Positions 30,449 to 41,540 of a stretch of DNA of 64,000 nucleotides are shown piece by piece. Each line of letters starts with the position of its first letter. The first letter of the stretch is position 1. Source of the stretch: Auriscalpium vulgare (taxonomy: Eukaryota > Basidiomycota > Agaricomycetes > Russulales > Auriscalpiaceae); NCBI GenBank assembly GCA_019915015.1, contig JAHBBC010000005.1, forward strand, positions 1,364,001-1,428,000, read 5' to 3'. The notes beneath the pieces were generated by a model that was not told where the DNA came from, ran no database searches, and was given only the letters and a program-made list of their open reading frames with translations. Made by a program: the position numbers and the translations under genes.

Positions 30449-32682
30449 TCAGATCTTTAAGTCCTCGGGCGCCCAAAGCACACAACGTCCGCTCCCATTT
30501 CCACTTGCGGCTCGTTCAACAATGCTCGGGTGTGAGCATGTCACAGCTTGCACAGCAGTGATGACTGTCTTGTCGGATAGACTGGCCAGAAGGTCCCCCT
30601 GATAAAAAGACACTGAGCACAGTGGCTAGACAAACGAAGATAGGTACTTACTTTGCACGAGAGAATGTCCAACGAATGTTTCATGCTTCCAATCTACATA
30701 TCGGTCAGTCTTGACCAATTTCTTATCGCACAGTAGCGCACCGTGAAATGAGGATACACATCGGGGTTTTGTGACCATTGCGCCTTGAGGACGGTAAGCC
30801 ATCTCCCCTGGACATCAAAAATGTGAGAACGGATGCAAAGGAACGTTGAAATGCGGGCCCACTGTCTGGCAATTGTGCCCGAGTTGGCTAAATGGTTTGA
30901 AGTTCGGGAAGGGCCCATCCTTGGCAAGGCTAGACGGATTGACGTCCCACACTTCAACGAGGTAAGATGTAAGGTGAGTTATGGAACATGTATTGCATTG
31001 CAATAAAGATGCTTACGCCTTAGTGTGTCGTCGTAGCTCGTACTGACAATCGTCCGACCTCGGGGGTCCCAGTACGCAGAGCTGACCGACTTGCCATGCG
31101 GGAACTCGGCGCGCAGAGTGCCACGCCCAAAAGGAGACTTAACGAATGTCTCGACCTTTTCGTTGTCGATGTCCTCTCCTACAGCAACCTGTTGTCAGAG
31201 TCAGTCGCGAATGTCGCAAGATGCAGCAGAAGCAACCTCACCGGTTTGATCTTCGCCAGCTTTCTTGAATCCCATACTCTGTCGAGCACTTATCATTAAG
31301 TTCATCCTACTCGCATCCTCCTCGACTACACTCACTTTAGCGACCGGCTGTTCGAGGCAGTCAACAGATACGCCGGGTTACGCGGGTTGACGCTGACGCT
31401 ACCAATCTTCTGGTCTGACAGCTGGTACCATCGCCCGCGCGCCTTGTTCTCTCGTAGGTCGACGTGCGTCAGGCCGCCTGCAGTGTCAGACACCCACATC
31501 TCGTGGCTCGCCGGCGGGAGGTCTATGCTTGTGATGAGCACATCATCCGTGCTTAGGACTTCTCGCGCGACGCCAGACTCGAAGGAGAGCTGGCGGACGG
31601 TGCAATCATATGCACTCGTATAAACCTGGACACCGTGTTAAGTGGCCGACGAGTCAGATGGGAACATTCGCCATGACATACACTGTGCGCGTCGAGAGGA
31701 TGGAACTTGATGCACGATATGGACGATTTTGACGTGGATGGCCAGTGCGGCTGCAGCCGCCAGTATTTGCCGCCTTCTCGCTCGCTCGCTGGAACATCGG
31801 GCGTCTCGTCATCCTGCTCATCTGGCGCAGCGCGGACATCCCAAATCCCTAGCTGTCCATGCTTGTCTACATTCCGTCATCAGCACCACACCCCCGGCAG
31901 CAACGAAACGCGACTGACCGCCGACGAAAATAACGTCCTTCGTCACCTCCGGGTGGTACGCCATGCTGTACACACGCTCCTGCGTCACCTTCGCGCGCGC
32001 GACGACCCTCATGCCGCTCAGCCGCTCGCGGAGCGCCGTGACCTCCGCCGCCTCCTTCGCGTCGCCGAGCACAAACGCGTCGCCCTCTGCAGGCAGGCGC
32101 GCGTTCGGCGTGGCAAGGAGCGATGTGAACAGGTGCTGCACGCCGGGTAGCGAGCCGGACTCCCACTCCTCCTGCATCGCGAGCGTGGAGAGGTCCAGGT
32201 CGTGGTGCCGTGGCTGTCTCGCCTCCCGCGCCCGCTCCTCCGCGGCTAGCCGTTCCTCTTCCTCGCGTCTTCTCTCTTCTTCTTCGTCTTTCTATATTGA
32301 TGTTCTCACATATGACAAAGGCACAAAAGCATTGCGAGCATGCTCACCTCGCGCCTCCGCCGCTTCGCGGGTGACTCGTCGAGATCCACCGGCGCCGCCG
32401 CTCGCTTGAGTCGCGTGGACTGTCGACGCGGCGTATCGACAGCTTCTTTCTCCTTCTTGACCCTCTTCGTGGGCTGTATAGGCTTGGCTTTCGCTGTAGT
32501 GGCTGAGCCGGACTTTGCCTTGGAGGGAAATCCGAGCGCCTCAACTGCGCTCTTGAGCTCCAATTGCTCGATGAGAGCGCGATTGCGGGCGATATTCGCC
32601 TCACGCTGGAGTTCACTGCGTTATTTATGTGAGTCGACAGAAGATGATCAGAGAGTTGAGCGCACTATGCGGTTTTGGGCAT
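30449..32682 (-). CDS. CMR1: WD40 protein Cmr1/WDR76 family (DNA damage-associated)
   Basis: The protein is 562 aa from 11 exons: 32682-32666, 32615-32348, 32291-31919, 31866-31682, 31625-31336, 31278-31242, 31188-31017, 30951-30863, 30807-30742, 30693-30652 and 30598-30449. It begins MPKTAYELQREANIARN, the conserved helical N-terminus, followed by a basic, Arg-rich nuclear region. A beta-propeller then has repeats such as HGQLGIWDVR and AGGLTHVDLR, and ends in the family motif ERAASGNGSGRCVLWAPED. Cmr1 binds UV-damaged DNA and histones and gathers in stress-induced nuclear foci in yeast. The first exon holds only 17 coding bases. The gene is convergent with CSM3, with 99 bases between the stops. 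Confidence 0.9.
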
Positions 32683-33159
32683 GATGGGTGTGGTGAAGGT
32701 GTTTCGTTTCGGAGACAAGAGATGGTCACGACGCGCCGTCCACAGTGCGTCACGCTCGCGCGTTGCGTCACACATGCGTCACGCCGTGTTCCCTCCGAGA
32801 AGGCCAGGAGGTCCGTATAAGTATTGGGAAACTGGAAAGACTTAGGATACATGGCTAAGAAAGCACAGCGATACTAAACATTGCGATGAGAAAAGAAGGT
32901 AGCATGGCCAGGCAAGGAAGCAGTGGTAAGGAAAGTATACATCCCGAGATTCAATGACTCCAAAGCATACAACATCATCGTGATATATCGTGAAAAAATA
33001 TAGAAATCACAGCTAACGAGAGGAAAATGATGGATATACCATAGCAGAACTAGGACGTTGTAGAGGATCACGATACACGGTATATGAGAGCACAAAAGGG
33101 GGTACTGCGCGCCAGCCAGTGACGTCTGCAGTGGACGCGAATTCCAAAGGTCAAGTGCC
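32683..33159. other. Intergenic region upstream of CMR1
   Basis: AT-rich stretches near 32870-33070 mark the 3' side of the next minus-strand gene and the promoter of CMR1. I see no gene, RNA or repeat. Confidence 0.5.
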
Positions 33160-34979
33160 TCATGAAACCTCCAGGACGGTAGTCTCTAACACGCGAAACA
33201 TTGTTGGATCCTTGGAGTTCTCTGACCAGCCGACGACCTCGCGCCAGTTGGCGCTGTTGGCCTCCTTCTCGCCCGCACCCGCGAAGATGCCCATGTCGTC
33301 TTCGGTCACGCCGCGGAAGATGAGGAACAGTCGCGTAAACACGCACGGATCTGCCGTCACCGACATGTCGATTGCCGCGGCGATTTTTGCTGGGGACAAG
33401 AAGCGATATGCGATGTTTTTGTGCTGGGCAAATTCGTGCAGGTGCGTGCTGAATGGCGCACGCTATTAGCGGAAGAATGGAAGAGGGAAGCATGTGAGAG
33501 CGCACTTGATGAAGTCTGTACGTGCGTGTACGGACATGCCAAGCTGGTCCAACACGTTCATAAGGTGAGGAATGAAGTCCCGGAACGACATCGCGTAGCT
33601 GTTCCGAGGAGCGATGAATTCGTTGGGATCAACGTAGGTCGGATCCGGCCTGCAAGTGCGCGTCAACACATGCACTGAGAAGGTCCGCCGCGGAATACGT
33701 ACATGGCTTCGTAGTAGATGGCCGTGCAAACCATCTCCGTCTCAAAGTGTTCGAATGGTCCACCTGGGTGCACCCGCAGGAAATATTTGACCTTGCCGTC
33801 TTCGATCGTCTCGGCAGGTGGCCAGGTGATGCCCATCTTCCAAAAGGGCGAACACGACAGCGTCACATCGCAGTACTGCGTAGCCGGTGCCAGTAAGGTG
33901 AGGCGGCACTTGGCTACGGTTGGTTTTGCAGCCACGCCGAGCTTCGCAATGACGCGAGAGTCGACGATGAGGTCGGGCGGGACATCATCATTGAGTAACC
34001 GCGTTCCGCTGAACTCCATCTTGTGGTTGTCGCCGTCGTGCACGATGTCGAGCTTGCCCCAGAACATCCCATCTACGGTCGTGCCGTCCTCCATCCGTGC
34101 GAGATCAAGCTCTTCCGAGGAAACTGTCGTATCTAGCGCGACGTGCTGTCCGGGGGTGAGCTCTAAATTAAATGTAGCGGGCATGTCTAGGACGGGAGGG
34201 GGACTGATAGTAAACCATTAGCGCGATTCGGAGTCAGAACGGTAAACATCAAGGTCGGACAGCGGACAGTACGTACGGCGGCGGCCTGGGAAAGCCACGC
34301 CGTACGTTTTCAGTACGCTGCGGAAAAGAACGAAGGGGGTGGGGAGGTGGCCACTTACGGAGGTTCATCGGGGGGCGGTGGACCGTCGCTGACGATCTCA
34401 ACCCGCAGGCCCGGGACGCCCATTGTAGCGATTTGATACGAATCCTCTCCCGCCAACTGGATACGGTGTCAAGTAGGACAGGATTGCTGGAGCTGGAGAC
34501 GCACATAAACATAATCTCCTGATACAAGGCGCTAAGACAGGTCAGACTCGGAGAAAGTCATAGTGGCAAGAGCAGCACTCACGGCAGTTTGAATGTGTAC
34601 ATAGTCAATAGGAACGCGAAGACTGTAGATGGCTTCTGGGGGAGGCTTGATCCAGTCTCTGGCCAGAGCGTCTAGTTCCTGTGAAGGAGATGAGTCGGTG
34701 TGGCCTGGAGTACGAGGACATCGGACGTACTGCAAAAGTGTTGGGGAGCTTGTAGAGGAAAGTGAGTACGTACACAGAGAAAGGGCCACAGAAGAGACTA
34801 CGCACCATGCGCACGGTCTCCATGTCTCCGAAGACGAGGGTGAGCAGGCGCTGTCTACTGAGAGCCTGCTGCTGCTGCTGCTGGTGGCGGATATCTGCCT
34901 CCTTGTTCTTGTTCCCGACAGGCTTGAACTTTGACCAGAAGCCCGGGGGGGAGACTGGCGTTGGTCGGCCTGGGGGCAA
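33160..34979 (-). CDS. Conserved fungal protein of unknown function
   Basis: The 3' exons are clear: 34203-33703, 33649-33506 and 33448-33160. Upstream exons 34729-34583, 34531-34505 and 34456-34359 join in frame, giving a run that starts in a Gln-rich stretch near 34860. I recognise no named family. Visible are a Pro-rich linker (EIVSDGPPPPDEPP), then a beta-rich region (FWGKLDIVHDGDNHKMEF), and a helical C-terminus with LFLIFRGVTEDDMGIFAGAG. There is no signal peptide or membrane segment. The first exon and start codon are unresolved: the frame from about 34979 lacks a convincing ATG, and an intron near the start is likely. The intron 34204-34358 (155 bases) is unusually long here and may hide a small exon. 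ATG 34184 alone would give a shorter product. Confidence 0.6.
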
Positions 34980-35287
34980 AAAGCGGCATGGCGGATGAGA
35001 TAGAGCGGGACGATTGGGAGAAGAGAAGAGCTCACGCCGGGGAGGACAGCATGGTGGGCAAGAGGCGAGTACGGAAGACCAGCGGAGGGCGCAGGACGAG
35101 GGGAAGGGTGATGCAATACGCGGTGTGGGGGGAGGAGAAGGAGTCAGTGCAGCGAAGGAACACGAGGCAGACCGAAACGGATCGAGTTTTCAGGACTGTT
35201 CTGTTCTTCACTGCCCTTGGCCCCGATGCTTATCGATCTGCGCGCCGCGGCCCCCGTCGCTGCCTGCTTTGTGCCACTGATGCCGCC

Positions 35288-35371
35288 AGCGATGCCCTCG
35301 ACACCGGCATCCCCGCACCGGCTGCGCCCAGCGATGCCCTCGACACCGGCATCCCCGCACCGGCTGCTCCG
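35288..35371 (+). repeat. Tandem repeat, 2 x 42 bases
   Basis: A 42-base unit beginning AGCGATGCCCTCGACACCGG occurs twice (35288-35329 and 35330-35371) with at most a few differences at the end. It lies just upstream of the SAP-domain gene start, in frame with it, and would read as a 14-residue Ala/Pro-rich repeat if translated. Confidence 0.85.
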
Positions 35372-35422
35372 CCTCGCGCCACGCCCCGCCGCCCGCCCCC
35401 GCCTCCTCTTCCCCCCGCCGCC

Positions 35423-36392
35423 ATGTTGCGCGTACCCCTTCGTCTCCCTGTCCGCCACCTCTCCGTCCCCGCCCCCCGCGCCAACACCAGGTCCTTCGTC
35501 TCCTCTGTACTCCTCTCACGCAACTGGGAGAGCGACACCGTAGCCGAGCTCAAGCAGGAGGCAAAAAAGCGCGGGCTCCCTGTGTACGTCCCACCCTCGT
35601 CCCCTGTTCCGCGCGCTCACCACCGCAAAGCAAGGGAACCAAGGCGACCCTCATCTCCCGGATACAAGAGCACGACCAGCGCACAGCCCACTCGTTTGCT
35701 GCGCCCGAGTCCCCGGCGCAGACCCGCGAGGCATCCACCGCCGCCGTCCCGCAAGCCCCGCCCCCGCAAGCCCCACCCGCTGTCTTCTCCAAGCAAACCC
35801 TCGACATCAAACTCCCCGACCTGTCCGCACCCCCGCCGGAGCAAGAGGTCCAAATCGTACGTGCCTATCGCGTCCGCTCTCGTGTGCGCCTCTCACCCGC
35901 GCCCCGCACCAGCCGTTCACACCCGACTTCTGGGAGTCCTCGCGCGTGAAGAAGGTGCTCGCGCCCGAGCCGGTAGAGCCCATCACGCCGAAGCTCATCG
36001 TCGTAGGCGGCGAGTCGACGTACCCGGGCGGCAGCCCCTCGCACAACCTCCTCCCTGCCGATGAGCACCTCGGCGCCGAGTCCGCGCCCTCTGCATCCTC
36101 GGGCCCCACCGGGCTCTGGGGTGACATCGCCGAGGACATTGGTCTTCCGACGAAGGTCGAGCTCGCCTCTGTGAAGGAGGCGCAGAAGGCGCTGCTGGAC
36201 GGCCTCATCCCAGAGACGACCACGTCGACGGGCCAGGGCAAGTCCCACGAGCGCACTCTCGATAGAGAGGAGGTGCGCGGAGTATATGTGATATTGGGAG
36301 TGCTCACCGGTTCGTGGCTGCTCGCCGGTGCGCTCAAGAAGAAATCCGCGTTTGCTGAGCATGCAGAGGATACGCACGCTGCGAGCGCCTGA
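35423..36392 (+). CDS. Mitochondrial SAP-domain membrane protein
   Basis: The protein is 288 aa from exons 35423-35583, 35631-35856 and 35913-36392. It starts with an Arg-rich, acid-free presequence (MLRVPLRLPVRHLSVPAPR) typical of mitochondrial import. A SAP helix-extension-helix follows (TVAELKQEAKKRGLP, then the intron, then GTKATLISRIQEHD), which usually binds DNA or RNA. A Pro-rich linker and a conserved stretch FTPDFWESSRVKKV come next, then a single hydrophobic segment near the C-terminus (VYVILGVLTGSWLLAGAL). This suggests an inner-membrane protein with a nucleic-acid-binding domain, perhaps for mtDNA or ribosomes, but that is inference. The frame is open upstream, yet the presequence fixes this start. 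Confidence 0.75.
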
Positions 36393-36817
36393 GGCAAAAT
36401 ACTTACTCACACAAGACGAGCCTTTTCTTTCTAGACATACACGTCATCCACCGATCATAGTGTACCGTATAATCTACATATCACTGTTGCGCGTGCGGTT
36501 CGCGCGTTCGCTCATTCCGCTGGAAATTCGAAGATGTTGCCGACTTTTTCGCACACCGAGTCGATACATTGCATGTTTACACGGTAGAGCTCCGAGGATA
36601 TGAAGCAACTGTTGCTGTTCGGATAGAGCCGCCTCCACGCTTGGCAGTCATGAAGCGAGTGACTGGGTACCTTCCCGTACTCTCACCACATGCGGTTTGC
36701 ATAATACTTTGTGTATCCCAAACGTAGCATGTAGCGGGTAGAAGAGAATCGTGTACAGCTACAGAGAGCGAGGTAGAACGTGATGTAAAAGGCGTGCAAT
36801 CGAACGCCTCGTCAATG
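36393..36817. other. Intergenic, convergent 3' ends
   Basis: This is the 3' region shared by the SAP-domain gene and the adenylate kinase gene. Nothing else is visible. Confidence 0.6.
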
Positions 36818-37998
36818 TCATGATGTTTGCCTGCCTAAGCCACCCTGCACGCGGTCCGAATCCTTCTGCGCCACCATAGCGTCGCTCAGACTCGTGCGCC
36901 GCTTCTCCTCAGGCCGCTCGCGCAGCCCCGGCGCCGCCACGCGTACGGCACGCTCCAGCAGCGGCCATATCTCGTCGGACGTCGCCCCGCGCAGCGACAC
37001 CAACTTCGCGGCGGCATGCGCCGCCGAGGGCGTAGCGTAGTAGTTCAGCAGGGGCGACGTGGACGCGTAGAACTGGGCAAGCCGGCGCGCGAATATCTCC
37101 TGCAGGTCAGAATGAGCACGACGCCGGTTTTAGCGGGAGCGAGGAGCGCGCGCGTACGGGGTTATCGTCTGGCCGCTTGGTGAGCGGCTCGCCCGTCTCG
37201 TCGTCGTGCCCGGGAACCTTTGGGCGGTTGTACGACAGATTGTACACGCGCCCTGAGGGGAGGTGCACCCATCTGTCCGAAATGCGGCTAAGGATGACGT
37301 CGTCCGGGACGTCGAGATTTACGACGAGGCTCAAGGGAGTGTTGTGCTTGCTGCATGGGGGTAGACATGAGGAACGCGCTCGACGTCAGCTGACGGATCG
37401 GAAACTCACCGCAGGTGGGCGTCCAGGAGCTTGCCCTGTCCGAGCGTGCGCGGGAAGCCGTCTAGAATCCAATGCTATGCGGCGTCAGCGGACGGAGCCG
37501 GGACGACAGAGGACAGGCGTAGCGCACCTTGTCGTGTAGATGATCTAGCTTGCTGGTGACGACCTTGAGCATGATCTCGTCCGGCAGCAGCCCGCCCTTC
37601 GCGACGATGTCCTCCGCAGCGCGCCCGACTTCCGTCCTGCAACACAGCTGCCATGAGCCCCATGTAGAAAACGAGATATAGCACGCCTACCGCTCGGCAA
37701 TGTGTTGACGCAGCAGATCGCCCGTGGAGAGCGAGAGGATGTCGTATTTCCGCACAAGTCGCGCAGACAGTGTGCCCTTGCCCGCGCCGGGCTTGCCGAA
37801 CACGATCATGCGCAGCGCGGGCGCATCGTGGTCTGCGTCGTGCTGGGTCCCCGCGCGCGAGTTGCGCAGAGAGAAGGGGAGGGCCTTGGGCGCGGGGGCG
37901 GTGGAGGAGATGCTGCGACGCCCTGGGGATTGGGGCGCGCGCCGCAGCGGGAGGGGGAGGGGGAGCGCCGAGCGCAGGGGTGCGGGGGTGAGGAGCAT
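36818..37998 (-). CDS. ADK2: Mitochondrial adenylate kinase / GTP:AMP phosphotransferase
   Basis: This nucleoside monophosphate kinase of the matrix (Adk2/AK3 type) catalyses NTP + AMP to NDP + ADP, preferring GTP in the family. It is 318 aa from five exons (37998-37691, 37636-37528, 37474-37410, 37350-37158 and 37099-36818). Seen are an Arg/Leu/Pro-rich presequence, the P-loop GKPGAGKGT, the NMP-binding STGDLLR, LDGFPRT, and the long LID domain RWVHLPSGRVYNL...TGEPL. The N-terminal extension of about 60 residues before the P-loop supports organellar targeting. The C-terminus carries an extra charged tail after the usual end of the fold. Confidence 0.9.
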
Positions 37999-38503
37999 AC
38001 GGGCAAAGAGACGACTCGGGTTGAGGGGATGTCTTTTGAGGGATGGAATGGCGCTATCTCTTCAGTCAGCAAAATGGTGCCAAATAATGTTTCGCGAGCG
38101 TTCCGAACGCGTCGCCGAGCGAGGATGGGTTGCGTAAAAGCGCCTGCAAGTACGGAAAATATTGCTGGGCTCTGGAGCTGAAGCGAGGGTGGACGACCGA
38201 CCACTGCTCGACGACGAACGTCTGCGGGAAGGAGCAGCGATCGGAGACGCAGCAAGGACTCGACTGGCCCTGGCTAGACGGCCGACCCCAACGTCGGCAA
38301 GTCCGACGCTCACAGTCACGAGGCCAGATCGGACGAGCCTTGGGGGTGCCTTGCGATCAACCCATCCAAGATAAGATTAGATCCCCGATGACGCGGACCC
38401 GCTCTCGCCTCCGTATGTTTGACGGCCTGACCTTGGCACACGTTCTAGGTTATAACAGCACATATGGCATTCCATTAGCATACTACTTTTCTCTACCGGA
38501 CAT
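37999..38503. other. Intergenic region between ADK2 and COQ11-like genes
   Basis: These 505 bases upstream of ADK2 and downstream of the next minus-strand gene contain several short open frames in both directions. I find no recognisable domain, RNA or repeat. Confidence 0.5.
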
Positions 38504-39768
38504 TCATACACCAGACGCAGCGTGCGCAGACCCTTGGCCTTTCATGGCCCACCCGATCAGCTCACGCATCTCACGCACCCCGTACACGCCGCGCACGTCC
38601 GCTCGCTGCTCGTCCACAGCGACGCAGATCGCCTCGGCGACATGGTCGACATGGATCGGGGGCAGCGTCAGTGCGTTCGCCACGGCCTCCAGAGGCGAGC
38701 TCTGCACCGGCGAGTCCCGCGTCGTGCCAGTGGGAAACGCCGGGGCCAGCGCGCGGAGGATGTTCGACGGCGTGGGGAGGGTGCTCGGGAGCCTGGCGTG
38801 GATCGTCGACGACAAATCCAGAAGCGCCGCCACAGGGGACGTGTACGGGCGGAAATGTGGGTGGTATACGAGGCCTGCGCTCTGGCGTTAGGAGTGGGCG
38901 ACCGAAGGAACGGCGTAAATGCGCACTAGGTCTCACGTAGACACCGCGATAGTCTGGTCGTCCGGACAGCATCATTTCGATGCCAAGCTCGGCTTCGCGC
39001 TTCGTCTCGATGTACGCTGCTGGGATGAACGGCCTGAAAATGTCCTCCGCAGAGAGGTACACGAACGCCCTCGGGTGGCCCACAGGGACCTCCGCGCTCG
39101 GCGTGCTCTCCACAAACGCCTGCGCAACCTGCAGGGCTGCGTCCCACTCACGCGTGTCAGTCCGAGGAACATGACATCACAACACGCTCGCTCCACGCAC
39201 CGGAGTCTCGATTCAATGTCTCATACGCACTTCCCCGCCCCTCCTTCTCCAATGGGTTCGACGGGCTGGCGAACGCGCTCAGAAACCCCGGAAGACTTCC
39301 TGCAGCGAGCGCGCTTTTGTACTTTGTGTCGGGCAGGAGCGTGCCAAGTGTGTGCACGACAGCGGACGCGCCGGGCAAGAGGTGCGCGTACGTCTCGGGG
39401 CGCAGCGCGTCGCCCGCGTGCCATTCAACCTACACCGGACCCGCTTTTTAACGCTCTGCGCGAAAACCGCAATGTATGCGCACCTTCGCCGTCCACGAGG
39501 GCGAGTGCCCTTTTGGTGTGCGAAACGGCTGGCCGGACGAGCTGCGCAGAGCGCGGTCATGACATTGTATTGCACGCCGGCGGGGGAGAACGCGCACCTG
39601 AGGCTGGTAACTTGGTAGCCCTTGCCCAGCGCCGCCTTGCAGACCGCAGAACCTGCGCGGGGCCGTCAGCAGCGCATGCTGAGACGCGGCGCGAACATGT
39701 CGCGACGCGCACGCACCGATGAAGCCATTGCCTCCTACGACGAGGAGCCTTTGGACGGCGGCCGCCAT
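38504..39768 (-). CDS. COQ11: COQ11-like NAD(P)-binding protein (atypical short-chain dehydrogenase)
   Basis: The protein is 324 aa from six exons (39768-39717, 39652-39598, 39541-39484, 39429-39201, 39136-38927 and 38874-38504). The N-terminus reads VVGGNGFIGSAVCKAALGKGYQV, a Rossmann GxxGxxG nucleotide-binding fold split by the first intron. It is followed by WHAGDAL, SAVVHTLGTLL, YLSAEDIF and a YIETKREAE block that supplies the Tyr-X3-Lys of the family. VRPSLVYHP closes the core. Yeast Coq11 (YLR290C) is a mitochondrial protein associated with the coenzyme Q synthome; the same role is inferred. A Pro/Gly-rich loop (residues about 55-80) and an insertion after TLLPDTKYKS are features of fungal members. 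Confidence 0.88.
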
Positions 39769-40409
39769 TGTGCCGACGCGTTGGAGTATCAGCGGGATGA
39801 GATGCCCGCGCGGTCACAGACGTGTTGATGGCCGACGTGCGTGGAACTTGGAGGAGGATGGCCGTGACGCGCGGCTCGGAGGTAGGTCGGAGGCGGAGAC
39901 TCCACGGCGGGCGCGGCAGGGTCTCGGGGGACCAGCTTCCAGCCTCCACTGACCTGTGTTGCTCTGACGACGGTCCTCTCAACCCTCCGCAGTCGCACCG
40001 TATCATATGCGTGAAAGGACTCCTCCTTATATTTCATCATCATCCCACTAAGGCTACACAAGATAGTAGAACAATTGCAAAGTAAAACAGTATTCCGCGC
40101 AGCGTATGTAGTGCACGACCCAAGCCCATTACTGCACGTGTAAGCTAGCTAACAACTGAATGGACTATGCGCGCAGCAAAATAAGGTTATCGTGGTAAGA
40201 GGTGATGAGGATGGGCGAGGACTCGTGTAGGGGCTACCGCCGCCAGGGTCGTTAGTCTCGTAGCAAACCTCGTCTCATCCACGGCACTCGTAAGTCGGAT
40301 AGCCTGCGGGGCAAGCCCCGCGGGGAACAAAACGCAGATCAATGCGAGGACCGAGAAAAAGACGCAAGAAAAAAAGGAAAGAAAGCGGGGGTAAGAGGGG
40401 ATACCAGGA
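39769..40409. other. Intergenic region
   Basis: This lies between the start of the COQ11-like gene and the end of the DPBB gene, both on the minus strand. I see no supported gene; AT-rich sequence near 40010-40180 is compatible with promoter and terminator regions. Confidence 0.5.
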
Positions 40410-41540
40410 TCACAGGAAGTGCCATTCGATGGGGACCTCCCCTTCCTCCTCGGTGGCAATCTGCTTGAAAGCCGACTCGGACAGGTCGATGGAGTTCTCG
40501 TTGATGCAGGTCGGGCAGTCATCAGCGATCGTAACAGTCACTGAGTTGCCATTCTTCTTGTTTGTGATGGCAACCTGACGTCCGCAGAGGGCCGACTTGT
40601 CACCGGAGTTTCCGTACCGCGTTTGATCTGTGCGGAGGATTAGTCCGAGCGAAACCAGTAACTCACTGAGCAAGACGCACCAATAGCAGCGACGAAGTCG
40701 GTGTCCTTGTGAACCGTGCCGCAGGCACCGGCAACACCACCTTGGAAGAAGAAGGTAGCGCTGATAATGGCAGTTTGAATGACTGTTACATTTGAAGGAG
40801 ACTAAAGAGGACATACACTCCGCCCGTAAACGTCTGGCCGCTACCACTGCCACCAGCAGCCGCAGTGGTAGTTGCCTTGGGGGCAGCTGACTTGGACGTG
40901 GTCGTGGGCTTGGCCGTGGTGTGGGGAGCAGGGGCTGCAGAGGATGTAGCCACAGGCTTGGTCGGAGCGGCTACCACCGTGGACGTCGCCGAGTGAGAGG
41001 AGGTCGTGGAGGTCGCGGGGTGAGTCGACGAAGCGGGCTCGTCATCATCATCACCATCATCACAGTCATCATCGTCGTCGTCGCCATCGTCGCCGGAGGC
41101 AACACCTCCAGCAATGGGGGGCACAACCGTCGAGGTGGGCTCGGCGACGGCGGCAGAGGAAGACTTGGACACAGAGGGGATGCACTGTGCGGGACGGTCC
41201 GTGAGGTTCTGGGAAGCCTAAATGTGCGGGTCAGCAAACAAGCGCCATGGTTGAGATCATTTTTAGACGTACCAGGAGAGGATGGCAGCACTGGTCGAAA
41301 AAGGCCTGACTGTGCTTGTCCTGGCAGTCCAGGGCTAGGTACCGAGTGTGATAGGTCTGGTAGGGCTGCGGGTAGTGAGGAGTTGAGTCAGAACGAGGTG
41401 GGTATACGCGTTCATACGAGGCATACCTCGAGGATGGCGAAGTTCCAGCCCTGGGGGGGATCGCGGCGGGGAACCACGAAACCGGCGACGGTGGACGCGG
41501 CGACGAGGCCGACAGCAGCGATGGAGAAGAGGTGGAACAT
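40410..41540 (-). CDS. Secreted DPBB-domain protein (expansin-like / RlpA-like fold)
   Basis: The protein is 301 aa from five exons (41540-41427, 41365-41273, 41217-40817, 40760-40681 and 40627-40410). It has a signal peptide (FHLFSIAAVGLVAAS) and an N-terminal Cys-containing domain with CQDKHSQAFFDQCCHP. A long Asp-, Ser- and Thr-rich linker, likely O-glycosylated, follows. The C-terminal double-psi beta-barrel has FFQGGVAGACGTVHKDTDFVAAI, then SALCGRQV, and VTIADDCPTC with catalytic-like Asp and paired cysteines. The barrel resembles the riboflavin-aldehyde-forming enzyme, barwin and expansin-like group of basidiomycetes. A cell-wall-loosening or fruit-body role is a guess. The run of 11 Asp in the linker is unusual. 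Confidence 0.82.

Noticed and set aside
34184..34184. ATG 34184 as the start of a separate 3' gene
   Set aside because: The upstream Pro-rich exon joins in frame through a plausible intron (PPPPDEPP to PPVLDM), so a single longer gene is favoured, though not proven.
34931..36064. Continuous plus-strand frame of 377 codons
   Set aside because: Its first part is antisense to the 34979-33160 gene and its end runs through introns of the SAP-domain gene; only 35423 onward fits a presequence and spliced exons.
38130..38891. 253-codon plus-strand frame
   Set aside because: It overlaps the last exon of the COQ11-like gene in antisense and shows no recognisable domain.
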